A DNA stretch of 64,000 nucleotides, from positions 1 through 64,000 of the forward strand of contig UREA01000006.1 of NCBI GenBank assembly GCA_900546715.1. Direction: 5' to 3'. This document shows, one piece after another, positions 1 through 7,173 of this stretch. A program made the translations under genes and the position numbers. The stretch comes from an uncultured Mycoplasmatota bacterium. Its GTDB lineage: Bacteria; Bacillota_I; Bacilli_A; RF39; UBA660. Position 1 is the first letter of the stretch, and the number at the start of each line of letters is the position of its first letter. Under the pieces are notes generated by a model. It was not told the DNA's origin, ran no database searches, and saw nothing but the letters and a program-made list of their open reading frames with translations.

Positions 1-2
1 CG

Positions 3-221
3 TCAAAAAGTAGTAAGTGGTTAGCTGGATTACACGAATGGACTCTCTCCCGCGTATCCGGCGGTACGAATGACGCTTTCCGTGTGCGTTCCGCAGGGTA
101 TGTCTATGGCAGCTTCGACGTGAGCAGTACGAGTGCGGTCCGGCCAGTCTTTTATCTTAACTCTTCGATAAACTATGTATCGGGCAGCGGAAGTTCCGCT
201 GACCCGATCCGGATAAGCTAA
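3..221 (+). CDS. C-terminal end of a DGR target protein (partial)
   Basis: The gene enters from the left edge and only its last 72 residues are visible, ending with TAA at 219-221. The frame is open through a GC-rich stretch and shows a W-x-L-S-R, A-F-R-V, A-V-R-P-V-F-Y-L-N-S-S pattern followed by G-S-G-S-S and D-P-I-R-I. This looks like the C-terminal ligand-binding domain of large surface or pilin-like proteins in gut Bacillota (family memory, not a search result). Bases 44-149 are a variable repeat matched to the template at 586-691, so the exposed residues are probably diversified by adenine mutagenesis. GC content is far above that of neighbouring genes. The N-terminus and the type of protein cannot be determined here. 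Confidence 0.8.
   Translation, partial: SKSSKWLAGLHEWTLSRVSGGTNDAFRVRSAGYVYGSFDVSSTSAVRPVFYLNSSINYVSGSGSSADPIRIS
44..149 (+). repeat. DGR variable repeat (VR)
   Basis: A 106-bp segment aligns without gaps to 586-691. Twenty positions differ, and in 19 the template base is adenine. The exception is G597 against T55. Most changes hit the first two positions of AAY-type codons, for example AAT to CGT and AAC to TTC. This adenine-restricted pattern is the signature of DGR mutagenic retrohoming. The repeat lies near the 3' end of the target gene, as is usual. Confidence 0.9.
185..202 (+). other. Hairpin just after the variable repeat
   Basis: A near-perfect palindrome (CAGCGGAA, one base, TTCCGCTG) lies about 36 bases downstream of the VR, still inside the coding region. 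Many DGRs have a hairpin or cruciform shortly after VR that helps target recognition. Position and shape fit that role, but the function is inferred. Confidence 0.45.
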
Positions 222-234
222 TGGCGAGGAAATT

Positions 235-279
235 GCTCGTCTTGGGCCCTTGCGGTCCAGGCGAGCGGGGCACTTTTTT
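235..279 (+). terminator. Rho-independent terminator of the DGR target gene
   Basis: A 13-bp stem (GCTCG at 235-239 pairing with CGAGC at 262-266, with inner pairs including G-U) is followed after seven bases by a run of six T. It lies 14 bases after the target-gene stop. The gap between stem and T-run is larger than ideal. Confidence 0.55.
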
Positions 280-585
280 CTGGCTAGAGGGAAGAAAAAT
301 AGAATAGTGAAGAACTTTTGCTAGAACAACGTCTGAATGACTGCAGCGAAGTTGCAGGCGTTCAGGGGGGGCCGCTTTTGGAGTTATCAACACTCCCGCC
401 GGTATAGCGGGATATAATACTATACTAATTATATTTATAATTAACTAAATAATATTATGAATAATACTATTAAATTAGATGCTGGAGTTTTTAGTAGTAT
501 GACCGAGTATAACGGGTTATATTATATAAATAGGAGCAGGATAAATAATAATTATGATGTTAATTATTCTGGGTAATCTTGGAAT
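280..585 (+). other. Non-coding GC-rich spacer with strong hairpins between VR gene and TR
   Basis: I see no convincing gene here. Position 333-365 folds as a 15-bp hairpin with a GAA loop (CTGAATG...CGTTCAG outside, CTGCAGC...GTTGCAG inside). Bases 390-411 hold a smaller CCCGC/GCGGG hairpin followed by an AT-rich tract. A 39-codon ATG frame at 457-576 has no recognisable product. The segment could be the 5' part of the template RNA, since DGR template transcripts are usually structured and extend beyond TR. This role is inferred. Confidence 0.45.
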
Positions 586-691
586 AATCTCCCGCAGATC
601 CGACAATACGAATAACGCTTTCCGTGTGAATTCCACAGGGTATGTCAATGGCAACAACAACGTGAACAATACGAATGCGGTCCGGCCAGAC
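586..691 (+). repeat. DGR template repeat (TR)
   Basis: This is the adenine-rich partner of the VR at 44-149. Its variable positions are almost all in AAC or AAT codons, the codon design that gives wide residue diversity without stops. The repeat lies inside an ATG frame of 59 codons (554-733) that resembles a short unvaried copy of the target C-terminus. Whether that frame is translated is unknown. No reverse transcriptase or Avd gene follows; the next gene is ruvA. Confidence 0.88.
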
Positions 692-798
692 CTTTACAGT
701 TCGAGTAGTATAAGATTAAGGTTTTATGATTGAGTGAGGTAAATTAAAAGCGGTAAGAAGAAGTGAAATTATATAGTGGAGTGTTGAAGGTATAAAAA

Positions 799-824
799 CT
801 CCGAAGGGATAACATCCCTCGGAG
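799..824 (+). other. Stem-loop in the ruvA leader
   Basis: CTCCG and AGGGA pair with TCCCT and CGGAG around a TAACA loop, with one bulged A. No T-run follows directly. It may end the TR transcript or form part of the ruvA leader. Confidence 0.4.
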
Positions 825-865
825 AGCGCATTTTCCACATTTATCAACAATATTAGGGAGGTAAT

Positions 866-1423
866 ATGTATAGTTATATAATAGGAAAAGTAACAGATAT
901 AAGTAGTAATAATATAGTACTTGAATGTAATAATATTGGGTATTTAATTTATGTACCCAATCCTTTTAGTTATCAAATAGGTAATGAATATAAAGTATTT
1001 GTTTATAATAAAATTGGAGAAGATGAATATAGTTTGTATGGCTTTAAAACTAAAGAAGAATATGAACTATTTTTGCGTCTTATTAGTGTTAAAGGGCTAG
1101 GAGCTAAACTTGCACTTCCAATTCTTGCAACAGGTTCTATCGCAGGTATAGTTGATGCAATTGATCGGGAAAATATTTTATATTTAACTAAGTTTCCTAA
1201 AATTGGGGATAAATTAGCTCGCCAAATAATTTTGGATTTAAAGGGTAAAATAAATATAGATGTAACAGAAGAAATAGAAAATGATGAAACAGAAGATTTA
1301 ATTGATACACTTGTTGCTTTAGGTTATAAACAAACAGAAATAAAGAAAGTAATTGGTCAAATAAATAGAAGTAATACATTAGAAGAACAAGTTAAAGAAG
1401 CATTAAAGTTATTATTAAAGTAG
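866..1423 (+). CDS. ruvA: Holliday junction branch migration protein RuvA
   Basis: The product, 185 residues, is the junction-binding subunit of the RuvAB branch-migration motor used in recombinational repair. The N-terminus has the OB-fold beginning (MYSYIIGKV), the middle has helix-hairpin-helix motifs (SVKGLGAKLALPIL and FPKIGDKLARQIILDLKGK), and the C-terminus has the small helical domain that contacts RuvB (LVALGYKQTEIKKVI). The length is slightly below the usual ~200 residues. A strong GGGAGG site lies upstream of the ATG. ruvB is not adjacent; a pseudopilin gene follows after 7 bases. Confidence 0.95.
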   Translation: MYSYIIGKVTDISSNNIVLECNNIGYLIYVPNPFSYQIGNEYKVFVYNKIGEDEYSLYGFKTKEEYELFLRLISVKGLGAKLALPILATGSIAGIVDAIDRENILYLTKFPKIGDKLARQIILDLKGKINIDVTEEIENDETEDLIDTLVALGYKQTEIKKVIGQINRSNTLEEQVKEALKLLLK

Positions 1424-1430
1424 GTGTGAT

Positions 1431-1835
1431 ATGAATAAAGGTTTTACATTAGTTGAACTTATGGCGGTATTAGTGTTAATTGTTATTATAGCTTCTATTG
1501 GTTATGCTGGAATTACAGCGGTTCAGAGAAATATTAATCAAAATTTGTGGGAAGCTACAGTTGAAGAAATAGAAACGGGAGCTGTAAAATATGGGCAAGA
1601 TAATTTAAATGTTTTAAATACTAATGAAACATGTAATATTGATGGTAGTGAAACTAGAAATTGTATAGAGGTAACTGTAGAATTCTTAATAAATAGTAAT
1701 TATATTGATACTGATGAAGTAGATGATAGCGAAAAAGAAATAATAACTAATAATGTAACTGGGGAAATAGTTAATGATAATATAGTATGTATTTATTTAG
1801 AAAATAATCGAGTTTATGCCGAATATCAAGAATAG
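1431..1835 (+). CDS. Type IV pseudopilin-like protein
   Basis: The protein begins MNKGFTLVELM, a classic prepilin-peptidase site (G before F, Glu at +5), followed by a hydrophobic helix to about residue 27. The remaining ~105 residues form a soluble, acidic domain with two cysteines (TCNIDG and NCIEV) that could pair. It is probably exported and assembled by a type IV pilus or competence-like system not present in the window. The gene lies 7 bases after ruvA and has the spacing of a co-transcribed gene. DGR targets in related gut bacteria are often pilin-like, so its closeness to the DGR is suggestive only. Confidence 0.8.
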   Translation: MNKGFTLVELMAVLVLIVIIASIGYAGITAVQRNINQNLWEATVEEIETGAVKYGQDNLNVLNTNETCNIDGSETRNCIEVTVEFLINSNYIDTDEVDDSEKEIITNNVTGEIVNDNIVCIYLENNRVYAEYQE

Positions 1836-1886
1836 TGCTTGCTATTCTTTTTCTTTGTATGTTAAAATAGATGATGGAGGAAAGTT

Positions 1887-4517
1887 ATGGAAAAATATGT
1901 GTATTTGTTTAATGAAGGAAACAAAGATATGCGAAATCTTCTAGGTGGTAAGGGTGCAAACCTTGCTGAAATGACTAATATTGGTTTACCTGTTCCTAGA
2001 GGATTTACTGTTACAACAGAAGCTTGTAACAAATACTATGATGATGGTAAAGTTCTAGATGATGCCATTGTTGAAGAAATTAAAAGTAATCTAGAAAAAT
2101 TAGAAAGTATCACTGGTAAAAAATTTGGTGATTTAGAAAATCCCCTTTTAGTAAGTGTTAGAAGTGGTGCTAGAGCAAGTATGCCAGGAATGATGGATAC
2201 TGTACTTAATCTTGGTTTAAATGATGAAATAGCTGCATCTTTTGCAAACAAAATTAATAACAAAAGATTTGTATATGATTCATACAGAAGATTTATTCAA
2301 ATGTTTGCTGATGTAGTTAAAGGTTATTCAAAGAGCAAATTTGAAGAAATTATTGATGAAGTAAAGGCTGAAAAAGGTGTTAAAGATGATATTGAACTTG
2401 ATGAAAGTGATATGGTTTTATTAACAGATAAATTCAAGAGCGCTTACAAGGAATTTGCAGGAGAAGATTTCCCGCAAGATCCATTTACGCAATTAATTGA
2501 AGCTGTTAAAGCAGTATTTAGAAGTTGGAATAATGAAAGAGCTATATATTATAGAAGAATAAATGATATTCCTGGATCATGGGGAACTGCTGTAAATGTT
2601 CAAGAAATGGTTTATGGTAATAGTGGTAATACTTCTGGTACAGGTGTAGCTTTCACCAGAAATCCTGCAACTGGGGAAAAGAAATTATTTGGAGAATACC
2701 TAATCAATGCGCAAGGTGAAGATGTTGTTGCAGGTATTCGTACGCCTTCAGAAATTGATACTCTAAAAGAAGTTATGCCTGATGTGTATGAAGAATTTGT
2801 GCGTATTGCTAATTTGCTTGAAGATCACTACTCTGATATGCAAGATATGGAATTTACAATTGAAAATGGTAAATTATTCATACTTCAAACTAGAAATGGT
2901 AAAAGAACAGCTAATGCTGCAGTAAAAATTGCCGTTGATCTTGTGAGTGAAGGTAAAATTAGCAAAGAAGATGCCGTATTAATGGTTGATCCAAAGAGTT
3001 TGGATGCATTACTTCATCCAACATTTACGGATAGTGCTGTTAAAAATGGGGAAGTTATTGGTAAAGGTCTTGCAGCATCACCTGGAGCTGGAACTGGTAA
3101 AATTTACTTTAATGCTGCAGATGTAATCGAAGCTCACAAAAATAAAGAAGATGCTATTTTAGTTAGACTTGAAACATCTCCAGAAGATATCGAAGGAATG
3201 AATTCAAGTAAAGGTGTTTTAACTATTCGTGGTGGAATGACTTCGCACGCTGCCGTTGTTGCTCGTGGTATGGGTATTTGCTGTGTATCTGGAGTTGGTT
3301 CATTTAGTATAAATGAAGAAGAAAAAACTTTAACTACTGATAGTGGCAAAGTTTATCATGAAGGCGATTATATTTCAATTGATGGTTCAACTGGCTTAGT
3401 TTATGATGGTAAACTTGAAATGAGGGAAGCATCAATTAGTGGAGACTTTGAAACATTTATGTCTTGGGCCGATGAAGCAAGAGATTTGCGTATTCGCACT
3501 AATGCTGATACTCCAAAAGATGCTATTCAAGCTCGTAAGTTTGGTGCAGAAGGAATTGGTTTATGTCGTACAGAACATATGTTTTTTGAGCGTGACAGAA
3601 TATTTAATTTTAGAAAAATGATTTGTGCAACAACTCTTGAAGAAAGAAAAGCTGCCCTAGATAAAATACTTCCATATCAAAGAAAAGACTTTGAAGGATT
3701 ATATGAAGCAATGGCTCCATACAGTGTAGTTATTAGATATCTAGATCCACCTCTACATGAATTCTTACCAAAAACTGAAGCTGAAATTAAAGAACTTGCT
3801 GAAGATTTAGGTAAGAGTGTTGATGACCTTCATAAAGTTATTGATTCACTTAAAGAATTTAATCCAATGATGGGACATCGTGGATGTCGTTTAGCAATAA
3901 CTTATCCAGAAATTGCAGAAATGCAAACTAGAGCAGTTATTGAAGCGGCAATTAATGTTGGTAAAAAAGGTATTAAAGTAAAACCAGAAATAATGATTCC
4001 TTTAGTTGGAGAAGTAAAAGAATTAGAATATGTTAAAGATATAGTTGTTCGTGTTGCTGATGAAGTAATAAAAGAAAATAATGCTGATTTAGAATACGAA
4101 GTTGGAACAATGATTGAAATTCCAAGAGCAGCATTACTTGCTGATAAAATTGCTAGTGTTGCAGATTTCTTTAGCTTCGGTACAAACGACTTAACCCAAA
4201 TGACTTATGGTTTTTCTAGAGATGACGCCGGAAAATTCTTGGATGCTTATTATGAAAAAGGTATTTTTGAATTTGACCCATTTGCAAAAGTTGATACTGA
4301 AGGTGTTGGACTTTTAATGCAAATGGCTAGTGAAAAGGGAAGAAGCGTTAATAAGGAATTAAGTTTAGGTATTTGTGGAGAACATGGTGGAGATCCATCA
4401 AGTATTGCATTCTGTGATAAATTAGGATTTAATTATGTATCTTGTTCACCATTTAGAGTACCAATTGCTAGACTTGCAGCAGCAAGGGCAGCAATATTAA
4501 GAAAAAGAGGAGAATAA
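1887..4517 (+). CDS. ppdK: Pyruvate, phosphate dikinase
   Basis: The enzyme interconverts pyruvate, ATP and phosphate with PEP, AMP and diphosphate in central carbon metabolism. The length of 876 residues is normal for the family. The N-terminal ATP-grasp domain starts with GGKGANLAEM. The swivelling phosphohistidine domain has GGMTSHAAVVARGMG with catalytic His454. The C-terminal TIM barrel has GTNDLTQMTYG and LGICGEHGG with catalytic Cys830. The ATG is preceded by GGAGG. A short terminator follows the gene, suggesting a single-gene transcript. Confidence 0.97.
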   Translation: MEKYVYLFNEGNKDMRNLLGGKGANLAEMTNIGLPVPRGFTVTTEACNKYYDDGKVLDDAIVEEIKSNLEKLESITGKKFGDLENPLLVSVRSGARASMPGMMDTVLNLGLNDEIAASFANKINNKRFVYDSYRRFIQMFADVVKGYSKSKFEEIIDEVKAEKGVKDDIELDESDMVLLTDKFKSAYKEFAGEDFPQDPFTQLIEAVKAVFRSWNNERAIYYRRINDIPGSWGTAVNVQEMVYGNSGNTSGTGVAFTRNPATGEKKLFGEYLINAQGEDVVAGIRTPSEIDTLKEVMPDVYEEFVRIANLLEDHYSDMQDMEFTIENGKLFILQTRNGKRTANAAVKIAVDLVSEGKISKEDAVLMVDPKSLDALLHPTFTDSAVKNGEVIGKGLAASPGAGTGKIYFNAADVIEAHKNKEDAILVRLETSPEDIEGMNSSKGVLTIRGGMTSHAAVVARGMGICCVSGVGSFSINEEEKTLTTDSGKVYHEGDYISIDGSTGLVYDGKLEMREASISGDFETFMSWADEARDLRIRTNADTPKDAIQARKFGAEGIGLCRTEHMFFERDRIFNFRKMICATTLEERKAALDKILPYQRKDFEGLYEAMAPYSVVIRYLDPPLHEFLPKTEAEIKELAEDLGKSVDDLHKVIDSLKEFNPMMGHRGCRLAITYPEIAEMQTRAVIEAAINVGKKGIKVKPEIMIPLVGEVKELEYVKDIVVRVADEVIKENNADLEYEVGTMIEIPRAALLADKIASVADFFSFGTNDLTQMTYGFSRDDAGKFLDAYYEKGIFEFDPFAKVDTEGVGLLMQMASEKGRSVNKELSLGICGEHGGDPSSIAFCDKLGFNYVSCSPFRVPIARLAAARAAILRKRGE

Positions 4518-4519
4518 TT

Positions 4520-4551
4520 AAAAAATGAGCTTTGGTAAAGCTCATTTTTTT
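4520..4551 (+). terminator. Rho-independent terminator after ppdK
   Basis: An AAAATGAGCTTT stem pairs with AAAGCTCATTTT around GGT and ends in a T-run. Confidence 0.85.
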
Positions 4552-4648
4552 GGTGTTTAATTTTTGTAAAGTAATTAAATTCTTATTTACATATAATTGA
4601 ACTATATCTAAATTAATGTTAAAATTTATAGTAAAGTAGAGGTAGTTT

Positions 4649-6322
4649 ATGAATAATGAAATTAATACTGTAAATGATGTAGAATTTTTAGATTGTCCAA
4701 GTGTAGTTAATGAAAACAATTCTAATAATGGAAAGAAAAATAATAAAAAGAAATTTATTATAATTGGTATTGTTTTGGGAGCTATAGTACTAATTTTTTT
4801 AGGTATTTTTATATATTTCAGAGTTTATTTTTCGGCCAAAAATTATATTCAAAATAAAATGGATGAAATATCTTTATTTATTGATGATGTTTTTGAAGGA
4901 ATCAATTATGAATGTGATAAAGATTATATGTTTGATGGAAACTTGGGTATTACAACAGATGTAAGTGAGTATTCGTCTTTAAATAATACTAATCTAGATT
5001 TTACAGCTGAACTTTCTTATAATAAACAAATATTAAATATATATACTGATTTATTAAAAGATAATGAAGATTTTTTCGATTCTCAGTTTTATGTAGATGA
5101 AAATAACTTTTATATTAACTCAGATGATTTATATCCATCAGTCTTATATACTAGTTTAGATGAAAGTATTTTTAATGATTTTGGTAATAGAGATATTAAA
5201 GATATATTTAAATCATTTTTTAGTTATTTAGAAACTGTTATAGTTGCTGCGGATGTAAATACAGAAATTAAAGGATTAAATGCTATTTATACTTATAATA
5301 TTAATAGTACTGATATAAATAAATTGAATGAGTTAATAGATAGTGATAATGCTTTAAGTAGTTTTTTAAGTATTTTAGGTATGGAAGATATAACTGATGC
5401 TCGTAATGTTTATTTTGAAGTATCTGTTAGTTTACCAAGTGCTAAATTAGAAGATTTTAGAGCAAATATCGATGGAGTTGAAATAAAATTAAATAAAATT
5501 GATAATAATAATTATGAAATTGTTATAAATGATACTGTAGCAATCGATGTAAATGTTAATAATGATGAAGTAACTATAAGTTTGGCAGTTGATGATGAAG
5601 GAGAACTTTTAGTTGAATATAATAAAAAAACACATGATTTTAAATTTTATATAAGAGAATATGCTTATGTAGATGATTATATATTTAATATTGAGATTTA
5701 TAATAATGACGATGAGAAAAATATAATATTTGATTATAGTTCTGAATATAATGGAACTGATTTAAATATTGATTTAACAACTACAAAAATAGATGATAAT
5801 AACTCACTAGTTAGTGGAACTATGGATTTGCAAGTATATGAATTAATTCTTAATCTAGATTATGAAATAAATGTTGATATAGGTGATGATTTAGTTCAAA
5901 ATCAAACATTTAATAATATAAAAGATATTAATTCTTTAACTCGCAAAGAAGATGAAGAGTTTGCAAATAACATGTTTTATATATTAAATAGTCTTGATTT
6001 GGCGGAAATTTCTGGCTTAGGCTTTTATACTGAAGAAGTATTTTTGTTGGGATGTTCAGAAATATATAATGCAGCATTAGCATATTTTGAAAATACTAAT
6101 GAGAATGGTTGTATTAGTGTTGGAGCATTAGAAGGTTTAGAATATCCTGCAAGTGCGATATATGGGATTGTTACATATAATAATGGAGATTTGTTATTTA
6201 CTTTAGCATATGATGATTATATGATAATAAATTCATCTTATAATGAATTTGAAGAAAATGTGAAAGAATATGATATCTATGAACTATCTGAAGCATTTTC
6301 CGTATGTTACCCAGATGAATAA
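4649..6322 (+). CDS. Single-pass membrane protein of unknown function
   Basis: I do not recognise this 557-residue protein. Residues 1-30 are polar and lysine-rich, about 31-55 form one hydrophobic helix, and the rest is a large, very acidic, Asn/Asp-rich domain of repeated beta-like segments, so the bulk is expected outside the cell. The topology resembles DUF-type lipoprotein-like or anti-sigma-like extracytoplasmic proteins, but no motif supports a function. A GAGG site precedes the ATG. Terminators on both sides make it a one-gene unit. Confidence 0.7.
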   Translation: MNNEINTVNDVEFLDCPSVVNENNSNNGKKNNKKKFIIIGIVLGAIVLIFLGIFIYFRVYFSAKNYIQNKMDEISLFIDDVFEGINYECDKDYMFDGNLGITTDVSEYSSLNNTNLDFTAELSYNKQILNIYTDLLKDNEDFFDSQFYVDENNFYINSDDLYPSVLYTSLDESIFNDFGNRDIKDIFKSFFSYLETVIVAADVNTEIKGLNAIYTYNINSTDINKLNELIDSDNALSSFLSILGMEDITDARNVYFEVSVSLPSAKLEDFRANIDGVEIKLNKIDNNNYEIVINDTVAIDVNVNNDEVTISLAVDDEGELLVEYNKKTHDFKFYIREYAYVDDYIFNIEIYNNDDEKNIIFDYSSEYNGTDLNIDLTTTKIDDNNSLVSGTMDLQVYELILNLDYEINVDIGDDLVQNQTFNNIKDINSLTRKEDEEFANNMFYILNSLDLAEISGLGFYTEEVFLLGCSEIYNAALAYFENTNENGCISVGALEGLEYPASAIYGIVTYNNGDLLFTLAYDDYMIINSSYNEFEENVKEYDIYELSEAFSVCYPDE

Positions 6323-6324
6323 TT

Positions 6325-6352
6325 AAATGGGCTTTAATGAAGCTCATTTTTT
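6325..6352 (+). terminator. Rho-independent terminator
   Basis: AAATGGGCTTT pairs with AAGCTCATTT around AATG and is followed by T residues. Confidence 0.75.
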
Positions 6353-6432
6353 AGTTTACCAATTAAAAATTTTTTAAAGTTTATATTGTGCAAACATAAA
6401 AATCATATTATAATATATTTAGGGTGGTATTA

Positions 6433-7170
6433 ATGGATAATTTCTCTTTTGAAACCAATGTTGCAAATAATCAAAATTTAACGTTTGAATATATTAAAAA
6501 ATCTTTTGGTGAAATTGGTATAGATATAAGTAATAAAAATATTATGAAAAGCTTATCTACGATGGATAAACAAGAAAAATATACTAATCTAGCTTTGTTA
6601 TTATCTGATCAAAATCCTTATGCTTTTAAAATTGCTGTTTATCCAAATACTGATAAGTTGTACTTTTTAGATAGAAAAGAATTTAGTGGTTCTCTTTTAG
6701 AAATATATGATAAAACCCTAGATTATTTAAAACTTAATTCAGCCACCTATGGATTAATTGATGGTACAATAAGAAAAGACATTGAAGAATATCCAGAATT
6801 TATAATAAGAGAAATTTTGCTTAATTCTTTAATTCACCGAGATTATTCAACTCTTACATCAAATATTATAAATATTTATAAAAATGATTCTATTGAATTT
6901 ATTAGTTATGGATCACTTTATGGTAATATTACTATTGCTGATGCTCTAGCAGGTTTATCTACTTCTAGAAACCCTCATTTGCAATCAATATTTATGAGAT
7001 TAAAAAGAGTTGAAGCTATTGGTAGTGGTTTAAGAAGAGTAAGTTCTTATTATAAAACTAGAAACTTAGAACTTATTATTGAAGCTTTGCCATCATCATT
7101 TGTTGTTAGGATACCAAGTATTACTATAGATGAAGTTGTTTTTCTTAATCTTTTTTGTTATAATATCTAA
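6433..7170 (+). CDS. COG2865-type ATP-binding protein lacking the AlbA_2 domain
   Basis: The 245 residues match the middle of putative transcriptional regulators often misnamed RecG-like helicases: YTNLALLLSDQNP, a DRKEFSGSL segment, then the HATPase-like core EYPEFIIREILLNSLIHRDY and later EAIGSGLRRV. Family members usually start with a ~120-residue AlbA_2 (Schlafen-like) domain and end with a winged helix; both are missing here. The ATG at 6433 is preferred over the upstream GTG because AGGGTGG lies at the right distance. Four bases separate its stop from the double-HEPN gene, and the two may form a functional pair. Confidence 0.65.
   Translation: MDNFSFETNVANNQNLTFEYIKKSFGEIGIDISNKNIMKSLSTMDKQEKYTNLALLLSDQNPYAFKIAVYPNTDKLYFLDRKEFSGSLLEIYDKTLDYLKLNSATYGLIDGTIRKDIEEYPEFIIREILLNSLIHRDYSTLTSNIINIYKNDSIEFISYGSLYGNITIADALAGLSTSRNPHLQSIFMRLKRVEAIGSGLRRVSSYYKTRNLELIIEALPSSFVVRIPSITIDEVVFLNLFCYNI
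7136..7164 (+). promoter_or_regulatory. Promoter inside the end of the ATPase gene
   Basis: TTGTTT at 7136-7141 and TATAAT at 7159-7164 are separated by 17 bases. The predicted start of transcription would be at about 7171, almost at the ATG of the next gene (7174), which has no clear ribosome binding site. This suggests leaderless translation or coupling to the gene before it. Confidence 0.5.
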
Positions 7171-7173
7171 CCG

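Noticed and set aside
157..393. Minus-strand frame of 78 codons in the GC-rich island
   Set aside because: It lies opposite the DGR target end and hairpins, has no ribosome binding site and no recognisable protein pattern.
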